Assembly: GCA_949825045.1 (NCBI GenBank)
Contig: OX463835.1
Location: 22,151,201 to 22,215,200, forward strand
Length of the DNA stretch: 64,000 nucleotides
Reading direction: 5' to 3'
Source: Argyresthia goedartella
Taxonomy: Eukaryota; Arthropoda; Insecta; Lepidoptera; Argyresthiidae
Shown here: piece by piece, positions 21,761 through 33,080 of the stretch
Layout of the letters: each line of letters opens with the position of its first letter
How positions within the stretch are numbered: the first letter of the stretch is position 1
The notes under the pieces: generated by a model
What the model saw: only the letters and a program-made list of their open reading frames with translations
Databases searched by the model: none
What the model was told of the DNA's origin: nothing
Made by a program: the position numbers and the translations under genes

Positions 21761-22470
21761 GCAAATAAGAAAGCTACAAATATATTATGGTACTACTGAA
21801 GAATAGAAAAAATATGTATATATAAATAAACAAACAAAAACTGTCCATCGCGTCGCACTATATCTTCTTTGTGCTGTGAGAAGCCGCCGACGCCGCCTGT
21901 CTCGGAAGGTTCCGTGTGGCGGCGGCGGTCTAAATAGATGTAGGCTGGATCAGTACCCCATTTCAGGGATCAGTGATCCAAGAGCGAACCAGAATTTGAT
22001 CGAGTATGAAGAAAGTGACAGCTCAATCAGCTGTCACTTTCTTGATCTGTTAACTGCAATCTGCGGGCTGTGGGATCTCTCCTGCAGGTGGAAATCACCT
22101 TCAAGCACTTCTTTTACGTTGAAATTTTGAGCTTGAGAAAAATAAATAGGTGTCGGTCGAAATGTCACAACAAACTGGATATTGTGAAAATGGGTAAAAG
22201 TGTCAACAAGTCATCACATCAAAAACTACATATTCATAGAATAAAGCAGTTACAGATATCCACAGAAGATACAGAAAAAAAAGTAGAAGAAAAACTTAGC
22301 AATAAGAATAAAGAAACTAACCCAAGAAAGAATAGAGACCTAGTAGAATTAAAAGTCAGTTAAAAATAAGAATAATAAGTACATTAATGAATGAAAGTAT
22401 GTAATATAAATATATACATGATAAAGTGCAATGTGAGGAGTATAACTGTGTTGTGAAGGCGTGTATATGA

Positions 22471-22474
<4 letters not shown>
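21761..22474. other. no gene recognised; mixed GC-rich and AT-rich DNA
   Basis: Contains a GC-rich segment (21885-21930, GCCGCC and GGCGGC runs), a hairpin with 14-bp perfect arms AGAAAGTGACAGCT (22010-22023 against 22029-22042, 5-nt loop), and an AT-rich part probably belonging to the 3' UTR of the next LINE. No coding signature. Confidence 0.5.

Positions 22475-22504
<30 letters not shown>
22475..22504. repeat. (GT)n microsatellite
   Basis: An almost uninterrupted GT run of about 28 bp, directly next to the end of the LINE ORF2 frame. Confidence 0.95.
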
Positions 22505-22508
<4 letters not shown>

Positions 22509-25500
22509 TCACTTGTTTCCCTTATCATCTATCAACACATTCATGACTTCCTGACGGAACTTGGCTTTAGAAGTTGAAAACGAATCTAAAGCGTTATCTT
22601 TTTTATTGAATTCAGAGGCAAAGCGAACCATGGTAGAATTTTGGGCGTAGTTGGTGTGAGCGAGAGGGATGGAGAATTGCCTATTAGATGTATGGCGAGT
22701 ACGACGTTTTGGAACATAAAAATAAAATTCGGATAGCGGCGTAGGAGAATCGAGACGACCAGATAGGATATCGTGGAGCACCATCATATCCAATAATTCT
22801 CTGCGATCTCCAAGGGTGGCGAGGTGATGATGCCGACAGGACTCCTCGTACGAGCGACACTGGATATGGGACCTAAAGTTTAGGTGTTTCAAAAATTTTG
22901 GTTGAATACGCTCAATACGTTGCATGTAATATAGTTCGGAGCCCAAATACATGATGCATATTCCAAGATACTCCTAACATACGCACAATAAACCTGCTTT
23001 ATGCATCCGAGGTCGCTGAACGGTTTGCATATGCGAATGACAAAACCGAGACCTCGAAACGCGCGGCCCACGATGTTCTCAATGTGCATTTGAAATGTCA
23101 GTTTGCTATCGAGTATGACACCCATCGGATCGAGTCGACGTGAGTGAGTGGTTGGTTATTAATATCGTAATTATATACAATAGGTTCTTACACGGTTATA
23201 TACACATTTGCTCGAGTTTACAGAAATTCTGTTCTGTTTATAATATTCACTAAGGCGGTCGAGGTCGGATTGCAGCCTAGCACAATCAATATTACTGGTC
23301 ACATCAAGGAAAATCTTTTTATCATTGTCATGTAACAAAAACCTACATTCACGAAATACTGTGTATATGTCATAGAGATAGGCATTATAGAAAAAAAGAC
23401 TTAAATGAGAACACTGTGGCACCCCAGATGGTATGTTTATGAAGTTTGAATTATGTCCCCCAACAACCACAGCCTGCTGTCTATTATATACATACGCGGT
23501 GATCCACCTGAAGAGGTCACCGTGAATTCCCAAATGGAATAATTTGCGCAACAGGATGACGTGGGCCACGCGATCGAAAGCTTTCTCAAAATCTGTGTAG
23601 AACAACCTGTCTGCGTTTGTCCATCATGCTGAGTACGAAATTCAAAAATTCAATAAGATTACTAATAGCAGATCGACCCTTAAGGAACCCGTGTTGTTGT
23701 GGTGGGATTCCACGCGAAACAATTGGGTAAATACAGTTATAGACGGCTTTCTCAAATACCTTACCAAATACATGTAGGATGGAAATTGGTCTATAATGTT
23801 CAATATTATTTTTAGTGCCCTTTTTATGGATCAGGAGGATATGCGCTTTCTTTCAAAAAGTCGGATACGAGCCTTCTTTTAGTGATCTATTGAATAGGAT
23901 GCACAGAGGAAAACATAATCGTTTCGCGCACCGAACTATGAAATATGTTGGGACCTTGACACTGCCTGCACCACCATTGATAGCGAGCGACTTAAGTAAT
24001 TTAAGTATAGAGTCAGGATGTAACTGTAGTTATCGTCACAAAACGGTGGAGCCAAAGGTAGATCGAGATAGGATGTTGCTGGTTGACTGAAAACTGAGCT
24101 GAAAAAATCATTAATACCTTTACAAATGCTAGGGCCATCGGAATACTGCACACCATTGTAAACGAGCTTTGCTTTTGCTTTGCTTTTACGAACGACCATA
24201 ATTGCTTAGGGTTAATTTTGATATTTGTTTGCATTGTTTCAATGTAACGTTTGAAACATTCATCTTGAAGTTCTTTCTGCCTTTTTCGCAGTAGTGAGAA
24301 TTCCATGTAATCCAATGGATTATTGTACAGTTTCCACTTTTTGTGACATTTGGCTTTGACTCTGTTTATTTTAATAAGTGTCTCACTAAACTATGTAGGA
24401 TGCAGTGTATTTTGCCTTCTGGTGTCCATAGGTTCACTGATTGCTTTATTAATAATAACATAAAAATTATCGATCGCATCATCAAGGGTACTCACATTGA
24501 GGCATCTGGACCAGTCGGATTCACCGAGTATATTACAGATTGCATCATAGTTGCCCTTATGAAAGCGGTACCTAGGACAGTTTGCTTCAGTAAGAGGTTG
24601 AGATGTTTTGTCGTAGGCCAGTATTTCTAGAGATGGGTGGGCTAGATCTTCCTTAATGAGCGGGACGGGGGTACGTGAAACTTCGACTGCTACATTGCTA
24701 AAAACTTAGTCTAAGGTATGCTCGCTGTCATTGGTTCTAGTGTTGAACTGATTAAGTTCAAGTACCTGAAATTCATCGAATAAATTAGTAGCTGATTCTT
24801 GGACTGCTCTATTTTCCCTGCGCAAATGTTCAACACCGGTGGGCAACCATCGCAAGCAACGCAAGCTTGAATCAGGGTATAAAGTTTTCACAGAGTTCAC
24901 GGATGAAATTAAATTAATGATGTGGAGATGGAGAACCGAAGTGCGGCCACTTTTTTCGGGTAAATATGCAGGGCATACGTTTAAGTCCTTAGATGCACCA
25001 CGAAGTGTCTCAGCGGGTATGGTAACCCATAGGTATTCTGTGTTAGACGTAGTCGATTCAGGACGCGCAACCGCGTTTAGAGTGAGACGTGCGATAACCA
25101 ATACTCCGCCACCATCCATTCTACCCGTGGCGTGTATCCCGAGGCGAGGTATTAAAATCTATATTTAGGGCCTTATGAAAGATACTCTCCGGTACAAGAG
25201 GGTTGTCGGAGGTAACTACAGTGACATCGTAAGAAGATAGCACCAAATCCAGTACATTGTTGAAATGGTTTTGGGCGGAGCAATATTGATTCAGACCACA
25301 AAAATTTAGGGTTTCTATAAAAATTTTATTGACGTTATTCGTAAAATTGTAGGGTCTGAGGAATGTGCCTTCCTCGGCCCATTTGATTTCGGGGCGATTC
25401 AAGTCTACCGCCACCATTAACTGGTCATCCGGATGACTCGCTATATTATCAGAGAGTTTATCTAAATAAGTTTCTAAAATTACTTTGTAATGTTCACCGT

Positions 25501-26000
25501 CCGGGATTTAAAAACAACATAAATTTAATCTGCTTGTGCTGCACGAGAGTTGACAATTCTTTATTAAAATTATGATCATACGTCTTCTTAACCACTCCGA
25601 AAACTGCTGTTCAGCACCACATTCAATGTACGTTTAACTAAAATAAGTACTCCCCCGCCATAACGTTGCCCTGTTCTAATATAATCCCGATCAAGTCTAA
25701 ATACGAAAAATCTATCGTCGGCAATTTCTGAGTCATATGTAGATACTCGGTAATAGCCACGTTTCAGTAATCATTATAATATCATAATCTTCAGACAGTA
25801 AATTGTATAGACAAGTATGGGTTTTAGACCGTAAACCAGTTACATTTTATTATTATAGTTTAAGTAACACTATGAGTGAGTCAATTATTTATAATATTCT
25901 TAATTTTATATTTATCAATGGATAGGTAATAATAAGATATAGCATGTAGACTATTATTAAATATAAATACAGTGCGCGTACGAATACATTATAAATTAAC
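22509..26000 (-). pseudogene. LINE ORF2 (endonuclease-RT), decayed
   Basis: Minus strand. Endonuclease pieces at 25860-24706: a RYGGG-like segment near 25660, LDLVLSSYDV and a degraded DxNRPEIKW that corresponds to GDFN. An RT linker lies at 24315-23936. RT follows at 23605-23171 (YTDFEKAFDRV, IPSGVPQCSHLS), where the active-site block reads LLHDNDKK instead of FADD. The thumb region is at 23125-22889 (MGVILDSKLTFQMHI) and the C-terminus at 22952-22509. Many stops and frameshifts make it inert. The endonuclease is of the same type as the intact ORF starting at 63032. Confidence 0.85.
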
Positions 26001-26099
26001 ATATTGACAAGACTGAGAATTGCCACAACACATTGAATATCCCCTTTAAATTTAAAATTAATAGTTTCAATACACTTAGTGATATAAAAATAGTTAAAG

Positions 26100-27350
26100 G
26101 AATCTTTGTTAGATCCGACACGGAGGCGATTGGATTATTGGGGAAGTGCCCGTTATCCTCACAAAAACCTTGCCGTTATTTGACCAGCGATATAAATAAC
26201 CACATTCCTTTGCTTTTTACGAGCATTGAGGTATAGGGACTCATTCATGGGCGTAAGATGTTAGTATCTTTAACAGGGGCCGGGTAAGTCGATATCTTTC
26301 GTGGTTAAGCTGCGTCTCGTCTTAATTTCCGCCAGGAAGCAGTCACGTACGAATCGCTTGCTGAACCTGATGATGATTGGGGTCGTGAAGTCCTCTTTGG
26401 TGGGTTTCTCCCGAAGACGAATCCTCATTGCAAAATCAACATCCTCTTTGGTTAGAGTAACACCTATCTTTGCACCCATAAGCTGGAGAAGCGACTTGAG
26501 GTTTTCATTCTAAGTTTCCGGTAGCCCTGTGATCTCTACGTTGGACAGGCGGTTTTGCTGTTCCCGGATGTTGTTTTCATGACGCATACTTGTGATCTCA
26601 TCCTTGAGTTCGTTAATCAGCGACTCTTGCTTCGAAGAAAACTCTGCGTGCGAGGTGGCATCGGCCCGTAGCTGGAATACGGAGGACTGTAGGTCGAGAA
26701 TTTTATTGTCATGAAGTTCCATTCTCTTTTCAAACTGTAGCAATCTCTCATTGTAATCTTGGAGAGTAGAGAATACAGACTGCACATGGGCCTTAAGATC
26801 GCATATATCTTGTCTTAGTAGGCGTATTTCGAAGGCAAGGCAGTCAATGGATTCACCCGATTTACTGTTGTCTAACTGGTTTTGAACCCTATTCTTGTCG
26901 CGCACGGTAACAAAAGTCGTGTTCAACGACGTGCTGGACTTATCATACAATTGCGCAGTGTTTTTCCAATAGGAGTGTTACTGTTATCAAGTCGTGGGTC
27001 TCTAGTGAGACAACTGGGACACTACCATTTAGTTTTGTAATCAGGTTTTAACTTCTTAAATTTATTTGATGATATGTCAATGCATGGGCTGCAATAGCGT
27101 TTATTGCACTTATTACAATCTAGGAACTTATCAGAGTCGAATTCCTTATTACAAGCCTTGCTCTTAAAAACCACTTTGCAATGGAGCTAAGTAGGTAGGA
27201 ATACGGTAACAAATTACGTAGCAAAGCTAAACTTAGGCGTCGTTGGAACGGCAACGGCACAAGCGAATGGAAGGGGACGGCAATTATAGCAGGCTGCACC
27301 ATGCTTCCCTGAAGTGAGGCATGGTGCAGCACAGCGGTGCTCATGGCCGT
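26100..27350 (-). pseudogene. LINE ORF1 with PHD-like zinc domain and coiled coil
   Basis: Minus strand, from about 27190: a Cys-rich PHD-like domain (CNKEFDSDKFLDCNKCNKRY, then CSPCIDISSNKF, a W, an in-frame stop, and CPSCLTRDPR). A long coiled coil follows (26950-26520; DICDLKAHVQSVFSTLQDYN, RLLQFEKRMELHDNKIL), then an RRM-like/CTD part (26479-26270; MGAKIGVTLTKEDVDFAMRI) and a C-terminal piece down to about 26105 (NARKKQRNV). This order is typical of insect PHD-ORF1 LINEs and implies an RNA-binding trimer-like protein. Broken by stops. Confidence 0.78.
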
Positions 27351-27544
27351 GTGTGCGTGAGATGCGGTCCGAGGTCAGCCCCTTTCACTTGCACTTAACT
27401 GTCGTATTATCACCACTGTGCAATATGCACATATAATTAATTTTGCGATGCGTAATGATTTCGGGTTTGAATTAGTAACTGAGCGCACGTCTTCTCCGCT
27501 CAAGACTTGCACGAGAACTGAAAAATGTGTAAATAGTGTTCAAG

Positions 27545-27576
<32 letters not shown>

Positions 27577-27580
27577 ATAA
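27545..27580. repeat. (ATT)n microsatellite
   Basis: TTA repeated about eleven times, ending five bases before the donor side of the proposed ZAD exon 2. Confidence 0.95.
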
Positions 27581-27584
27581 GTAC

Positions 27585-27728
27585 CTCTTTGTCACACATA
27601 AGTAACATCGGCTGCAGCAGTCTGTATGAGTCCTGCACTTGCTCTCTGAAACGCATCGATCTCTTCAAGTGAGCCACACACTCCCAGCAGAGTCTCGGAG
27701 ACTGTAATACAGGATCACCTGCCTCCAG
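27585..27728 (-). CDS. ZAD domain, second half (proposed exon 2)
   Basis: 144 bp, 48 codons, bounded on the minus strand by an acceptor (CTTGTTCCAG) and a donor (GAG then GTACTTATT), phase 0 at both ends. It encodes LEAGDPVLQSPRLCWECVAH, then LKRSMRFREQVQDSYRLLQ: the second Cys-X2-Cys pair and the helical Phe-Arg segment of a ZAD, the N-terminal dimerisation module of many insect C2H2 transcription factors. The missing first half is at 58553-58717 and the fingers at 3431-4969. The exon is intact although transposons surround it, which argues for selection. Assignment to one gene is inference. Confidence 0.82.
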
Positions 27729-27887
27729 CTGGAACAAGATAAATAGCTATGTGAAGTTGGCACCCGACAAAAAAATGTGTTTTTCGAAAGATTGTGATAC
27801 GTAGTGGAACTATTTTCGTTTCAATTATCAAAAAAATAAAAGATGAAAAAAATATGTTAGCCCCGAAATAAAAAAAAACTGTCAAGT

Positions 27888-28010
27888 GCAAGTCGGACTC
27901 GCGCACTAACTTAGTGCGGTAAGTGACTTAGGGATCCGTACCATTATCTATAAAACCGGCAAAAAAATCACGTTTGTTCTATGGGAGCCCCCCTTAAGAC
28001 GCCTGCGCAT
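27888..28010 (+). repeat. lepidopteran interspersed repeat fragment
   Basis: AAGTGCAAGTCGGACTCGCG, then GGGATCCGTACCATTAT and AATCACGTTTGTTCTATGGG with AGCCCCCCTTAA. This is the start of a repeat I know as abundant in moths and butterflies. A longer copy in the opposite orientation lies at about 60900-61463. Confidence 0.7.
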
Positions 28011-28205
28011 CAGCCGCTCAAGTGCAATTCGAGTCGAGCGCCAATGTTCGTTCGACATATCGCTAACTCTCCTGACGCGTGAGGGCCGGAAGCTAACCAT
28101 GCGCCGCGCCCCCCGCTCTCCCCGCGCGGTTGTGTTGGTGTGTGGTGTCAGCGTGTCGTTTTTTGGAACTGTAGAGTTAGAAGGAGTGTATAGATGAATT
28201 TTTCG
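28011..28205. other. GC-rich segment, no gene
   Basis: Relatively GC-rich (GCGCCGCGCCCCCCGCTC, CCCGCGCGGTTGTG) with no coding signature. It forms the unique left flank of the tandem array; the first unit begins at 28206 in the run GAAACAATATT. Confidence 0.5.
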
Positions 28206-28599
28206 AAACAATATTTTCCTTGTATTTTTTTCCATTCGCGTTTTTTCCCACGACTTTTTTTTTCTGTACGTTTTTCTACTAGTAATAATTTTCACGCTTT
28301 TATTTCTACTGTTTATTTTTGCCAGATATATATTTTCATATGCTTTTATTTACTCACTCCGAATTTTTCATTAACATATGTTTTTTCGATATAATAATTT
28401 TCCAGGTGTTTATTTTATCATGCACCTATAATGCTTTATTTAACTTACATCCATACACGTCCATTTTGGGTGGCAGAGGGCTAGCCCATCACCGCAGCTA
28501 AGGAGATATAAAAATTTCCTCACGATGTTTTCTATCAGCGTTAGAACGTCCACATACTGTACGTAATAATCACGGACTACCACTAGTGTTTCTGTGAGA

Positions 28600-29130
28600 A
28601 CAGTAGAGTCAAAATCAACGTCAAAGTTTTTTATTACTGTATTTTTTTACAAATACTTAGCAAACGTCATTTTTTGCCTCTTCTCTATAGAAAATTGCGT
28701 AGAAACTCCCACAAATTGATTTTTAGATCTTTTTTAAAAACTGGGTGTGCTTATCCAGTCATTTAAGTAATCTTGAACATTGTAATATCCATTTTTCGAC
28801 AAAGTCGCTTTACCATGATTTTTAAATTACTCAAATGGCAATTTCAAAATCTCCAGAGGTATCTTATTGTAGTAGAGAATGCACTGACCCTTGATAGAAT
28901 TGCTAACCTAAACTGGGGCGCAACTAGTCTGTGATTATTTCTTAGGTAAACATTACAGCTATCGCTAAGTTTGGAAAATGTTGTAAGGTACTTGCGTACA
29001 TAGATCAAATTTTCGAAAATAATTTGACTAGCTACAGTTAGTATGTCAATATCTTTAAAAAGCTCTCTTAAGGAGTCTGTACGTTTTAAATTATAAATTG
29101 CTCACCGAGCCAATACGTCACGGACATCGA
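28600..29130 (-). pseudogene. LINE ORF2 C-terminus and 3' UTR (unit 1; copies at 34795-35325 and 40986-41516)
   Basis: Minus strand, from 29100: RTDSLRELFKDIDILTVASQ, then NLIYVRKYL, RNNHRLVAPQFRLA, YYNKIPLEILKLPFE, KATLSKNGYYNVQDYLND, the standard C-terminus of insect LINE ORF2s, with small frame breaks. A 3' UTR follows down to about 28605 (AACTTTGACGTTGATTTTGA). A second, shorter copy of the same LINE end lies in the opposite orientation at 32630-33080. Confidence 0.75.
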
Positions 29131-29142
29131 ATTAAAAGCTCA

Positions 29143-30420
29143 TGTCACCACTATTGATAGCGGCGAGCTTAACATCATAACAAAGCTATTAAACAACTGT
29201 AGCTCCATTATAAAAATAAAAAATATTATCGCTTGGGTGTTGCGTTTCATAACATCGGCAGGCGACCGACAGGCGGGGCAGAGATGCACAGAACATCTGA
29301 CGTTAGCAGAAATGCGAAGTGCGCATTCTGTTGTTATCAAACAGGTACAACGAGAACTTTTAAACAAGAGATAAATAATTTGGATATGAATCAAAAGATA
29401 AACAACAAAAGCCGAATTTTAAATTAAATCCTTACTTGTACAAAGATGAAATCTTACGAGTGGGAGGAAGATTGAGTAATTCGAGCGTGCCAGAAAACAC
29501 AAAACATCCTATTATCATCCCAAACAACAGTCGCTTAGCCGAACTTCAAATAGGGCAGGCGCGCACAACATAACATTACACGGGGGAGCAAGACTAACGC
29601 TCGCACATAACACAATTAAAAACAATTACGACAGTGTGTAAAATGCTGCCGATTTAATACAACAAAAACAAACCAATTGATGGGAGACTTACCAACTCCG
29701 AGAGTAACACCAGCCCCACCATTCTATAATACGGGAGTCGATTTTATCCGCTTCATATAACTGAAAATTAACAAAGGCCGTGGAGTGCGAACAAGTAAAG
29801 GATACATTTCAATATTGGTTTGCCTGCCAACAAAGGCGGTTCACCTTAACCAGCTCAAGTTTCATTCAAGTCCGACCTTACAACACCAACATTTATACAA
29901 GCACTGAAAAGAATGGCGGGAAGAAGGGGGTGTCCCCACCACATCTATAGTGATCAAGGATCCAACTTTTTGGGGGCTGCCCATGAACTGAAAAACATGG
30001 GCATAGAATGGCATTTTATTGCCCCGAGATGGCCGACTTCGGGAGGACTTTGGGAGGCCTCAGTCAAATCAACAAAATACCACCTGAAGCGGTTATTAGG
30101 AGAACAAAAATTAACATACGAGGAGTACTGCTCACCCAGATTGAGGCCTGCCTAAATTCAAGACCCATCAGCCCATTAACAGAAGACTTCGAAAACTTAG
30201 GCTTTTTGACACCGGGCCATTTCTTGATAGGAAGACCGATAGTAGGAGTACCACAAGAAAACTTTCTTGGTCACCAGATAAGCCCACGCAACAGATGGCA
30301 AATGGTCGAGAAAATGGGTCAACGATTCTGGCAAAAATGGTCCACCTAATACCTAAGCCAGCTTCAAGAAAGATGCAAGTGGAACAAAACAACACCAAAC
30401 AACAAAAGGAGATATTGTTC
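29143..30420 (+). pseudogene. BEL/Pao pol: RNase H end and integrase (unit 1)
   Basis: The translated region shows a BEL-type linker (HLTLAEMRSAHSVVIKQVQR), a KDEILRVGGRLSNSSV segment, and the integrase zinc domain (HNITLHGGARLTLAH, then Cys pairs). The core follows: PAPPFYNTGVDF, a YSDQGSNFLGA segment with the second Asp, and GGLWEASVKSTKYHLKRLL with the Glu. Then come EACLNSRPISPL and LTPGHFLIGRP, typical of Pao elements. Several stops and frameshifts lie between these blocks. The 5' half of pol and gag are absent; the fragment starts abruptly after the inverted LINE end. Confidence 0.88.
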
Positions 30421-30437
30421 TGATCAAAGAGGACAAC

Positions 30438-30974
30438 ATGCCTCCATCAAAATGGGCGCTGGGCAGAGTACAGGAAGTTCACCCAGGCAAGGACGAATTG
30501 GTGCGAGTTGCAACACTCAAAACAGAAAATGGAGTCCTCAAGCGACCCGTTCCGAAAATAGCGCCACTTCCGGTCAACATTCCTCGACAACAGACTTCGG
30601 ATTCTAGCAAAAACCAGAACAACAAAAATAAACGCGAGAGGCGTGGATTAACAATTTCAAAACTTCTTTGCCTCCTGTTAACAGTCCTCACAGTTTTCGG
30701 ACAATCGCAGCAGACCACTGGTGAACAAATAACAGAATACCTAAACATAAAATCATTTCAACAAAACAAGGCTATTCACTTTGATGAAATTGGGAAAATA
30801 AAATATGTGCTGGATAACTGGAAGATAATTACATATTTTAACATGACATCATATTGGAAAGGCATCGAAAACTTAGAACAACTGGTGAACCATGCAGAAA
30901 GTAGATGCGATGAATTTTCCTACAGAACAATGTGCGAAAACATAAACGGATCAAACATAACAACTGTCTGTTAA
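30438..30974 (+). pseudogene. BEL/Pao pol C-terminal domain joined to envelope N-terminus (unit 1)
   Basis: 178 codons. Residues 1-55 are the integrase C-terminal module found in BEL polyproteins (PPSKWALGRVQEVHPGKDEL, then VLKRPVPKIAPLP). A basic stretch (NKNKRERRG) and a hydrophobic, signal-peptide-like run (SKLLCLLLTVLTVFG) follow, and then a glycoprotein-like ectodomain with NxS/T sites and two Cys. Pol therefore runs directly into env. A one-base frame change separates it from the next part at 30988. The copy cannot make full-length protein. Confidence 0.75.
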
Positions 30975-30987
30975 AACAAACAACGGC

Positions 30988-31677
30988 ATGATTCCGAGAC
31001 GCTCCATCCGAGGATTAATTAATGGAGTTGGCTATGTCGCTAATACCTTATTTGGTGTTTTAGATGAAAGGTTTGCAGAAAAATACAAAAATGACATTGA
31101 GATAGTACACTTAAATCAGCAACACCAACTGAATTTAATCAAAAATCAGAACTCCATAATTAAATATAACAATAACATTTCGAAGAGACACGAAGAAACT
31201 ATGAACAAACAATTTAATCTTCTGCAAGAACATCTGAGCTTCACTGACAATTATCTAAATAAATTTGACACCAGATTAAATGAAGCAGTTAACATGGCAT
31301 ATTTTAACATGATAACAACAGTGGCCGCAACAATATTATCAAAATGGAGACATATACAACAGCTGTTACTGGATACTTCCAGAAACCTGCATCATGGCCA
31401 AGTAGACACAAGAATACTGAGTCAGGACCAACTTTTGGAAGAGCCCAACATAATATCCGGGCAACTGCCTTTGCATCTGTCACTTCCGGTTCAGAATGTA
31501 CATCAACAATTAATAAACATTTACAAACTTCTGCGAGTGAAGTCGAGAGTAGTCGATAATTATTTTATCATGGAGATCAACCTACCTCTAACAAGTGACA
31601 ATCACTATACATTATACAAGCCAATTCCGATACCTATGATGATTCATAACAAAACAATAACAGTAACAATGCTATAA
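30988..31677 (+). pseudogene. envelope fusion region, baculovirus-F-like (unit 1)
   Basis: 229 codons, open. It starts with a furin-like basic site (IPRRSIRG) and a hydrophobic fusion-peptide-like segment (LINGVGYVANTLFGVLDERF), followed by a long heptad-rich coiled coil (HQLNLIKNQ, NISKRHEETMNKQFNLLQEH). This arrangement is shared by baculovirus F proteins and the envelopes of gypsy-type and some BEL/roo elements. It would mediate membrane fusion in an intact element. Here it is cut off from its signal peptide and its membrane anchor by frame breaks. Confidence 0.75.
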
Positions 31678-31797
31678 ACCTAAGAAAGAAAATATACATG
31701 TCCCTCTCGGAAAATGATTTAACATCATGCATCAACACCGGTATAAATAATTTTGCGTGCTCTATAACTAAACCAACATTCAACATGCACAATAATC

Positions 31798-32435
31798 ATG
31801 TTCCTTGTGCAATACGCATCAAGCTCGGATTGTTTCTATGAAGAGAAACAATGCAATAATAAATGGATAACACTACAAGCTCACAATAGCTGGCTCTATT
31901 TTTGCTGTGACGATTGTTTACTACGTGTAATATGTCAAGAACATATAATGGCAAGATCAGCAGATTTAGCAGGAATTATTACCGCAGGTGATGCATTATC
32001 AAACATGGTGACGCAACATTTTACACGCAGTCTACACATCAAAATAACATATTTGTAAATAACATATTGAATTTGGGAGACATAAATAATTTGACAAGTC
32101 GAATGACCCACATAACAACAATGAATGTGAAACCAGAAACAGACCCAGACTTGATCAATTTACAACATATTATTGAGGAGATAAAAGAACAGAGTACTGT
32201 GTTGTCACCCCACGATTTACACCAGTACACCGTATCATACACAACATTAGCTGTGGTGATGGTCACAGTTGTCGCCGCAGGATGCATATACAGGCGCTGG
32301 AGGCGCCGGCACACCACTGCCGAGTATCACACAGGAGTAACAGTACCTACAAGAGAATTTGAGATGAGACCTATCCCACAGACAAGGGCAACGAGGAAAA
32401 CTAACAGTGTTCCAAATGTGCCATTCAGTATTTAA
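31798..32435 (+). pseudogene. envelope C-terminus with membrane anchor (unit 1)
   Basis: A Cys-rich part (31798-32058; FCCDDCLLRVICQEH) is followed in another frame by a heptad segment, one transmembrane stretch (TLAVVMVTVVAAGCIY), a basic RRWRRRH anchor and a cytoplasmic tail ending at 32435. The stop is followed by non-coding sequence and the probable LTR. Confidence 0.72.
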
Positions 32436-32460
32436 GTTACATTTGTTTTACACTTCGTCC

Positions 32461-32629
32461 TGTTACTTAAGTATTTGTTTTATATTCTTTGTTTTTGGCA
32501 GCATGTACGGGTAGCGTACTGCGACGCACCTTACATTATAACTTTAGTCTAATAAACTCAACCAACAGCGAAGCAGTCTTTTTATTAATTTCGCTCCGTC
32601 GCGGTATGGGCGTCCTACTCGCCCTTACA
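32461..32629 (+). repeat. probable BEL 3' LTR (unit 1; copies 38652-38820 and 44847-45015)
   Basis: About 169 bp from TGTTACTTAAG to CGCCCTTACA, between the env stop and the inserted-into LINE end. It contains AATAAA (in TCTAATAAACTC) in a position fitting an LTR R region. The TG...CA ends fit, but no 5' LTR is present for comparison and the tract before it is not clearly purine-rich. Confidence 0.45.
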
Positions 32630-33080
32630 AGCATGTTAAAGCGACTTTGTCGAAAAAGGGATATTACAATGTTCAAGATTACTTAAATGACAGGACTGTA
32701 TGGGGTTAATCTGGCTCAACACAGATCTTGCTGTTAATAATGTTGCAATTATTTATTCCTGCTTATTAATCATAATAACATACTTACCAGTGGAATGGAT
32801 CTGTAAATATATTCTGTAATTTTGACAATTATTGCCAAAAAAATTATACACCAGTATCATTGGTAGTAATAAACACAAAACAACCATCATAATAATTAAA
32901 TTTTTCATATTTGTATTAGTTAAGCACAACCTATTTTTAAAAGAGATCTAAAAATCAATCTGTGGGAGTTTCAACGCCCTGCTCTCCCACAGTGGTCCAA
33001 TGTAGAGAAGAAGCAAAAAATTACGTTTGCTAAGTGTAAGCAAATATCTACAGTAATAAAGTACTTTGAATTTGACTTTG
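32630..33080 (+). pseudogene. LINE ORF2 end and 3' UTR, plus orientation (unit 1; copies near 38821-39271 and 45016-45466)
   Basis: KATLSKKGYYNVQDYLNDRT and the following TGA form the end of a LINE ORF2, closely matching the minus-strand copy at 28750-28815. A 3' UTR follows, running to AAGTACTTTGAATTTGACTT. The BEL fragment is thus bracketed by two oppositely oriented ends of the same LINE family. Confidence 0.7.

Noticed and set aside
21885..21930. GC-rich GCCGCC/GGCGGC stretch as a possible structural RNA or promoter island
   Set aside because: It is short and isolated, with no neighbouring gene start or transcript evidence. The inverted look comes from trinucleotide-like repeats.
26270..26513. 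Plus-strand frame MVKLRLVLISARKQSRTNRL
   Set aside because: Antisense of LINE ORF1, which has the coherent motif MGAKIGVTLTKEDVDFAM on the minus strand.
28319..28501. Frame MPDIYFHMLLFTHSEFF, repeated in every tandem unit
   Set aside because: Its triplicate presence only reflects the tandem array. Composition is AT-driven and no domain is visible.
30168..30748. Minus-strand frames opposite the BEL integrase and env
   Set aside because: They are shadows of the plus-strand BEL polyprotein, repeated in each unit.
32067..32317. Minus-strand frame with hydrophobic stretches
   Set aside because: Antisense of the env membrane anchor region.
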